Positions 61,661 through 64,000 of a DNA stretch of 64,000 nt are shown here, piece by piece. The position numbers and the translations under genes are program-made. Below the pieces are notes generated by a model. The model was not told the origin of the DNA, made no database searches, and saw only the letters and a list, made by a program, of their open reading frames with translations. The first letter of the stretch is position 1; each line of letters opens with the position of its first letter. This stretch comes from Micromonospora narathiwatensis (GTDB taxonomy: Bacteria; Actinomycetota; Actinomycetes; Mycobacteriales; Micromonosporaceae), in contig NZ_LT594324.1 of assembly GCF_900089605.1 (NCBI RefSeq), positions 558,001 to 622,000 on the forward strand, in the 5' to 3' direction.

Positions 61661-62845
61661 GTGCCTCGCCGAGCCATACCTGCTGATCCATCGGTGGGCG
61701 ATCGCATCAGGGCCCGTCGCGAGTTGCGTGGCTGGAGCATCCGGTATGCCGCGAGTCGCGCGGGTATCTCACATACGACGTGGTCGCGTATCGAGCGTGG
61801 TGTTCAGCGCACGGATCGGTACATGGTGGTCGACCTGGCCGCCGCCCTGGAATGCTCGGTCTTCGATCTCACGGGGCAGCCGTACACGCCTGCTGATCGG
61901 CAGCTCGATGGCGCGCGTATCGACGCCGAACGGGTGTGGCGGGCGATGATGGCGTATCCGTTCGACGGGCCGCCGGTCGTCGGGGCTGCCAGTGTGGAGC
62001 AGGCGGCTCGGGAATCCGTGTTGGTGCGGGATCTGTACGGCCGGTGTGACTACGCGGGTGCCCTGCGTCGGCTGGTAGACCTCCTGCCGGTCCTGCACGG
62101 CGTGACCGATCAGCGGGCGGCGTACCGGTTGATGGTGCCGGTGTACGGGGTGGCGATGGGTTCGTTGCTGAACGTGGGCTATTCGGCCCACGCCTGGTTG
62201 GCCGCCGAGCGGTGTGCCCAGGCGGCGCACCTGCTCGACGATCCGGTTGCGGTGGGGGTGGCGGCGGCGAACCGGGCCCGGGTGTCGGCATACACCGGCG
62301 CGTACGGTCCCGCCCTGGCCTATTGCGATCGGGCCGGGGCGGACCTGGAGGGCAGCGGTGCCGACACGGCGTTGGATGTGCTCGGCTTCCTGCACCTGGC
62401 CCGTGCGCATCACCTCGCTGGCATGAAGGACCAGACTGCGGCCGAGGATCATCTCGGCGAGGCGGCGCGGATCGCCGCGCACACCGGGGAGACGACGAAC
62501 TGGGACCTGGCGTGGGGGCCGAGCAACGTGGCGTTGTGGCGGATGGCCTACCAGCTCGACACCGGGTGCCCGCAGGAGGCGTTGCTGACCGCTGCCGGGG
62601 TGGCCGTCGCGGAGCTGCCGGCGGTGCGGCAGGTGTACTTCTGGCTGGACATGGCCCGCGCGATGGTCGCGGCTGAACGGGAGCGAGACGCGGTGCGGAT
62701 GCTGCTGGCGGCCGAACGGGTTGGCCCGCAGCACACCCGGTCGTCGACAGCGGCGCGAGAGATCGCGCGTGGGCTGCTGCGCCGAGGGCTCGTCTCCGCG
62801 GAGCTGCGGGGCCTGTGCGAGCGCATGGGGGTCTCCAGCCAGTAG
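61661..62845 (+). CDS. XRE-family regulator with TPR-like domain
   Basis: A 394-residue regulator starting at GTG 61661. The helix-turn-helix (about 12-70) contains DRIRARRELRGWSIRYAASR, AGISHTTWSRIERGVQRTDR and LAAALECSVFDLTG. The remainder is an alpha-helical repeat domain (ALRRLVDLLPVLHGVTDQRA, AAERCAQAAHLLDDPVAVGV, LAYCDRAGADLEG). It is the counterpart, in element 2, of the XRE/TPR regulator at 50779-52242, though only distantly similar and on the opposite strand. Likely controls the small genes downstream. Confidence 0.87.
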   Translation: MPRRAIPADPSVGDRIRARRELRGWSIRYAASRAGISHTTWSRIERGVQRTDRYMVVDLAAALECSVFDLTGQPYTPADRQLDGARIDAERVWRAMMAYPFDGPPVVGAASVEQAARESVLVRDLYGRCDYAGALRRLVDLLPVLHGVTDQRAAYRLMVPVYGVAMGSLLNVGYSAHAWLAAERCAQAAHLLDDPVAVGVAAANRARVSAYTGAYGPALAYCDRAGADLEGSGADTALDVLGFLHLARAHHLAGMKDQTAAEDHLGEAARIAAHTGETTNWDLAWGPSNVALWRMAYQLDTGCPQEALLTAAGVAVAELPAVRQVYFWLDMARAMVAAERERDAVRMLLAAERVGPQHTRSSTAAREIARGLLRRGLVSAELRGLCERMGVSSQ

Positions 62846-63027
62846 TGGTGCGTAGGTGTGCCATCACGCACCGTGCCGTCCATAGCGTTCCGATCAGGAC
62901 ACGACGGCAGGAAGCACGCGCTGTGCCAGCCGTGTCCGCCGGGTGGCGGCGGTGTCAACCCGAGCGCGACGCCTGACATCTGCGCTGCCGTCGCCACCCT
63001 CCCACCACGACGAGGGAGGCGGAACCT

Positions 63028-63273
63028 GTGGCGATCTGGTCCGAGCTGCGCGACATCATGCGGTGGCTGCTGCGGCGGCCGGACTCGCCTCCGCCACCGG
63101 GCACAGGCCAGTGCCACCAGGCCGCCGAGCAGGCGGCGGCGAAGCGGCGGCTGCTCGACCAGGCGAAGCAGTTAGGGGACACGCAAAGGCGCCGCAAGCC
63201 GACCCAGGCAGGGCCCTACGTGCCGACGGCGCTGGATCAGCGCACCGGTGACGGAACGAGGGGCCACCGGTGA
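63028..63273 (+). CDS. Hypothetical element protein, first of a four-gene operon
   Basis: An 81-residue protein starting at GTG 63028, after GGGAGGCGGAACCT. MAIWSELRDIMRWLLRRPDS looks amphipathic; AEQAAAKRRLLDQAKQLGDT is helical; the tail is basic. Its stop overlaps the next start (GTGA at 63270). Unknown function. Confidence 0.65.
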   Translation: MAIWSELRDIMRWLLRRPDSPPPPGTGQCHQAAEQAAAKRRLLDQAKQLGDTQRRRKPTQAGPYVPTALDQRTGDGTRGHR

Positions 63274-63500
63274 GCCCGGCGGGGGCTGGCTCTCCTGCCA
63301 TGTCGACTCCAGGCCGGCGGCGCGTCTCGTACGACGAGTATCTGCTCGTAACCGCCCTGACCCTCGCCCGACGGCACCGGCCGGTCTGGTCATGGCGGAA
63401 CTGGCGGCGTATCTGCCGATGCGGCGGCGACTTGCCCTGCCATACCCGGCACCGGATTCCGATCAACCGGGGTCACTGGCCGCACGGGGACACCGAATGA
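63270..63500 (+). CDS. Hypothetical Cys/His-containing element protein
   Basis: A 76-residue protein starting at GTG 63270. RVSYDEYLLVTALTLARRHR is followed by RRICRCGGDLPCHTRHR with three Cys and a His, a probable small zinc site. It overlaps both neighbours by 4 bases (GTGA before, ATGA after). Unknown function. Confidence 0.65.
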   Translation: MSPAGAGSPAMSTPGRRRVSYDEYLLVTALTLARRHRPVWSWRNWRRICRCGGDLPCHTRHRIPINRGHWPHGDTE

Positions 63501-63676
63501 ACGACGAGCAGGAGCAGGTGATTCTTGCGGTCCACGTCCGAGGGCTTGACGGCATGTGCGCCGGCTGCCGCGCGTGGTGGTCGCGGCTGACTCCGTACCC
63601 GTGCTGGCAGGTGGATTGGGCGACCAGCCGGCAGGCCCGGACGATCACCGCCTGGTTCCTGGGCGGTGTCCGATGA
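63497..63676 (+). CDS. Small CxxC element protein (59 aa)
   Basis: Starts at ATG 63497 inside the preceding stop and ends inside the next start. MNDEQEQVILAVHVRGLDGM is followed by CAGCRAWWSRLTPYPCWQVD with a CxxC and a further Cys. This size and pattern recur in AICE right-end operons. Unknown function. Confidence 0.65.
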   Translation: MNDEQEQVILAVHVRGLDGMCAGCRAWWSRLTPYPCWQVDWATSRQARTITAWFLGGVR

Positions 63677-63981
63677 CCACCCACGGCCCGGTCATGCCGA
63701 TCTGGAGCTGCGGAGGCTGCGGTCTGCCCTGGCCCTGCGCGACCCGGAAGCGGGAGCTACGGGCCGAGTACGCGGACGCTCCGGTGTCGTTGGCCCTCTA
63801 CCTCGGCGGCTATCTCGTCCAAGCCACCGAGGACATGCCCTGCACGCCGGCCGGCGTGCTGCACCGCCGCTTCCTCGGATGGTCCAGGGAGGTCGACCAG
63901 TCCACGCCAGCAGTACAGCAGCGAAGTACAGCAACCGTGCCGGCCGAACCGGGCCGGGAAGCGCCTCAGCAGGCCGTTTGA
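63673..63981 (+). CDS. Hypothetical zinc-binding-type element protein, overlaps right arm sites
   Basis: A 102-residue protein starting at ATG 63673. WSCGGCGLPWPCATRKRELR contains a CxxC plus one more Cys; then come LALYLGGYLVQATEDMPCTP and AGVLHRRFLGWSREV. The last ~25 codons read through the TACAGCAG pair, giving VQQRSTATVPAEP, as the 52699-52971 gene does. It is the last gene before the expected attR. Unknown function. Confidence 0.65.
   Translation: MTTHGPVMPIWSCGGCGLPWPCATRKRELRAEYADAPVSLALYLGGYLVQATEDMPCTPAGVLHRRFLGWSREVDQSTPAVQQRSTATVPAEPGREAPQQAV
63914..63934. repeat. Right arm-site repeats (TACAGCAG pair) of element 2
   Basis: TACAGCAG at 63914-63921 and TACAGCAA at 63927-63934, the same sequence and 13-bp spacing as 52894-52914, followed by a similar AGCAGGCCG...ACCTCGCAT stretch. 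Confidence 0.75.
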
Positions 63982-64000
63982 CCTCGCATCGAGCCCGATC

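Larger units (their letters stand above)
60456..64000. mobile_element. Remnant of a second, related integrated element (continues past window)
   Basis: It begins with the duplicated left end and an integrase 3' fragment, and ends at the window edge with a right-end arm-site pair (63914-63934) homologous to that of element 1. In element 1 that pair is 84 bases from attR, so its right attachment site should lie just past 64000. The xis and repSA genes are gone, hence it is probably immobile alone, but it shares arm sites with element 1. Confidence 0.78.

Overview
The window is high-GC actinobacterial DNA and most resembles a Micromonosporaceae genome, probably Micromonospora. The pointers are Spo0M and SsgA-like sporulation proteins, a DivIVA-like coiled-coil protein, paired DUF5753/DUF397 regulators, an F420-type oxidoreductase, secreted CBM2 polysaccharide hydrolases, many GTG starts and ATGA/GTGA gene overlaps. 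Species cannot be settled from the sequence alone.

Layout, left arm (1-39900, chromosomal core). A PAP2 phosphatase tail, an EEP-fold nuclease and an odd Trp/Arg-rich repeat protein come first. A secreted GH5 mannanase-type enzyme with CBM2 (3675-5069) and a CE4 deacetylase with CBM2 (7064-8062) flank an ECF42-type sigma/YCII pair. An ECF sigma factor is followed by its translationally coupled membrane partner. A galactoside locus follows: GH36 alpha-galactosidase, two ABC permeases and a binding protein on one strand, GH42 beta-galactosidase and a DeoR regulator on the other. It imports galactosides and cleaves both alpha and beta linkages; no ABC ATPase is encoded here. Then come regulators (XRE/DUF397, MarR, Rrf2, AraC, an OmpR-type two-component system beside a LolA-like protein), HelD, a cell-wall amidase, a K+ channel, an SDR and SsgA-like protein.

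Integrated element 1 (39985-53041). A tRNA-Val(CAC) gene carries the left attachment site and a 34-bp identical copy of its 3' half lies at 52998-53031 (43 of 44 bases match across the longer repeat). Between them are the genes of an actinomycete integrative and conjugative element: tyrosine integrase, Xis-like protein and RepSA-type initiator at the left, and Nudix, XRE/TPR and small genes at the right. No FtsK-like DNA translocase is visible. The middle instead holds a visibly more A/T-rich cargo segment with two unrecognised genes (44697-45986 and 46244-47461). Paired TACAGCAG repeats at 13-bp spacing lie just inside both ends and look like recombinase or excisionase arm sites.

Decay zone (53070-60455). 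Next to attR is the terminator that probably once belonged to the tRNA. Then come an APH-like kinase, two frameshifted genes (DUF7003-like, DUF4279-like), membrane and hypothetical genes, a truncated IS110 transposase and a broken GT39-type gene.

Element remnant 2 (about 60456 to beyond 64000). The left-end terminator, the arm repeats and the last ~60 codons of a second integrase recur here. They are followed by a lipoprotein, an XRE regulator, four overlapping small genes and another right-end arm pair at 63914-63934. Its right attachment site is predicted just past the window. Two related elements thus sit almost in tandem. No CRISPR array, rRNA or riboswitch was recognised.
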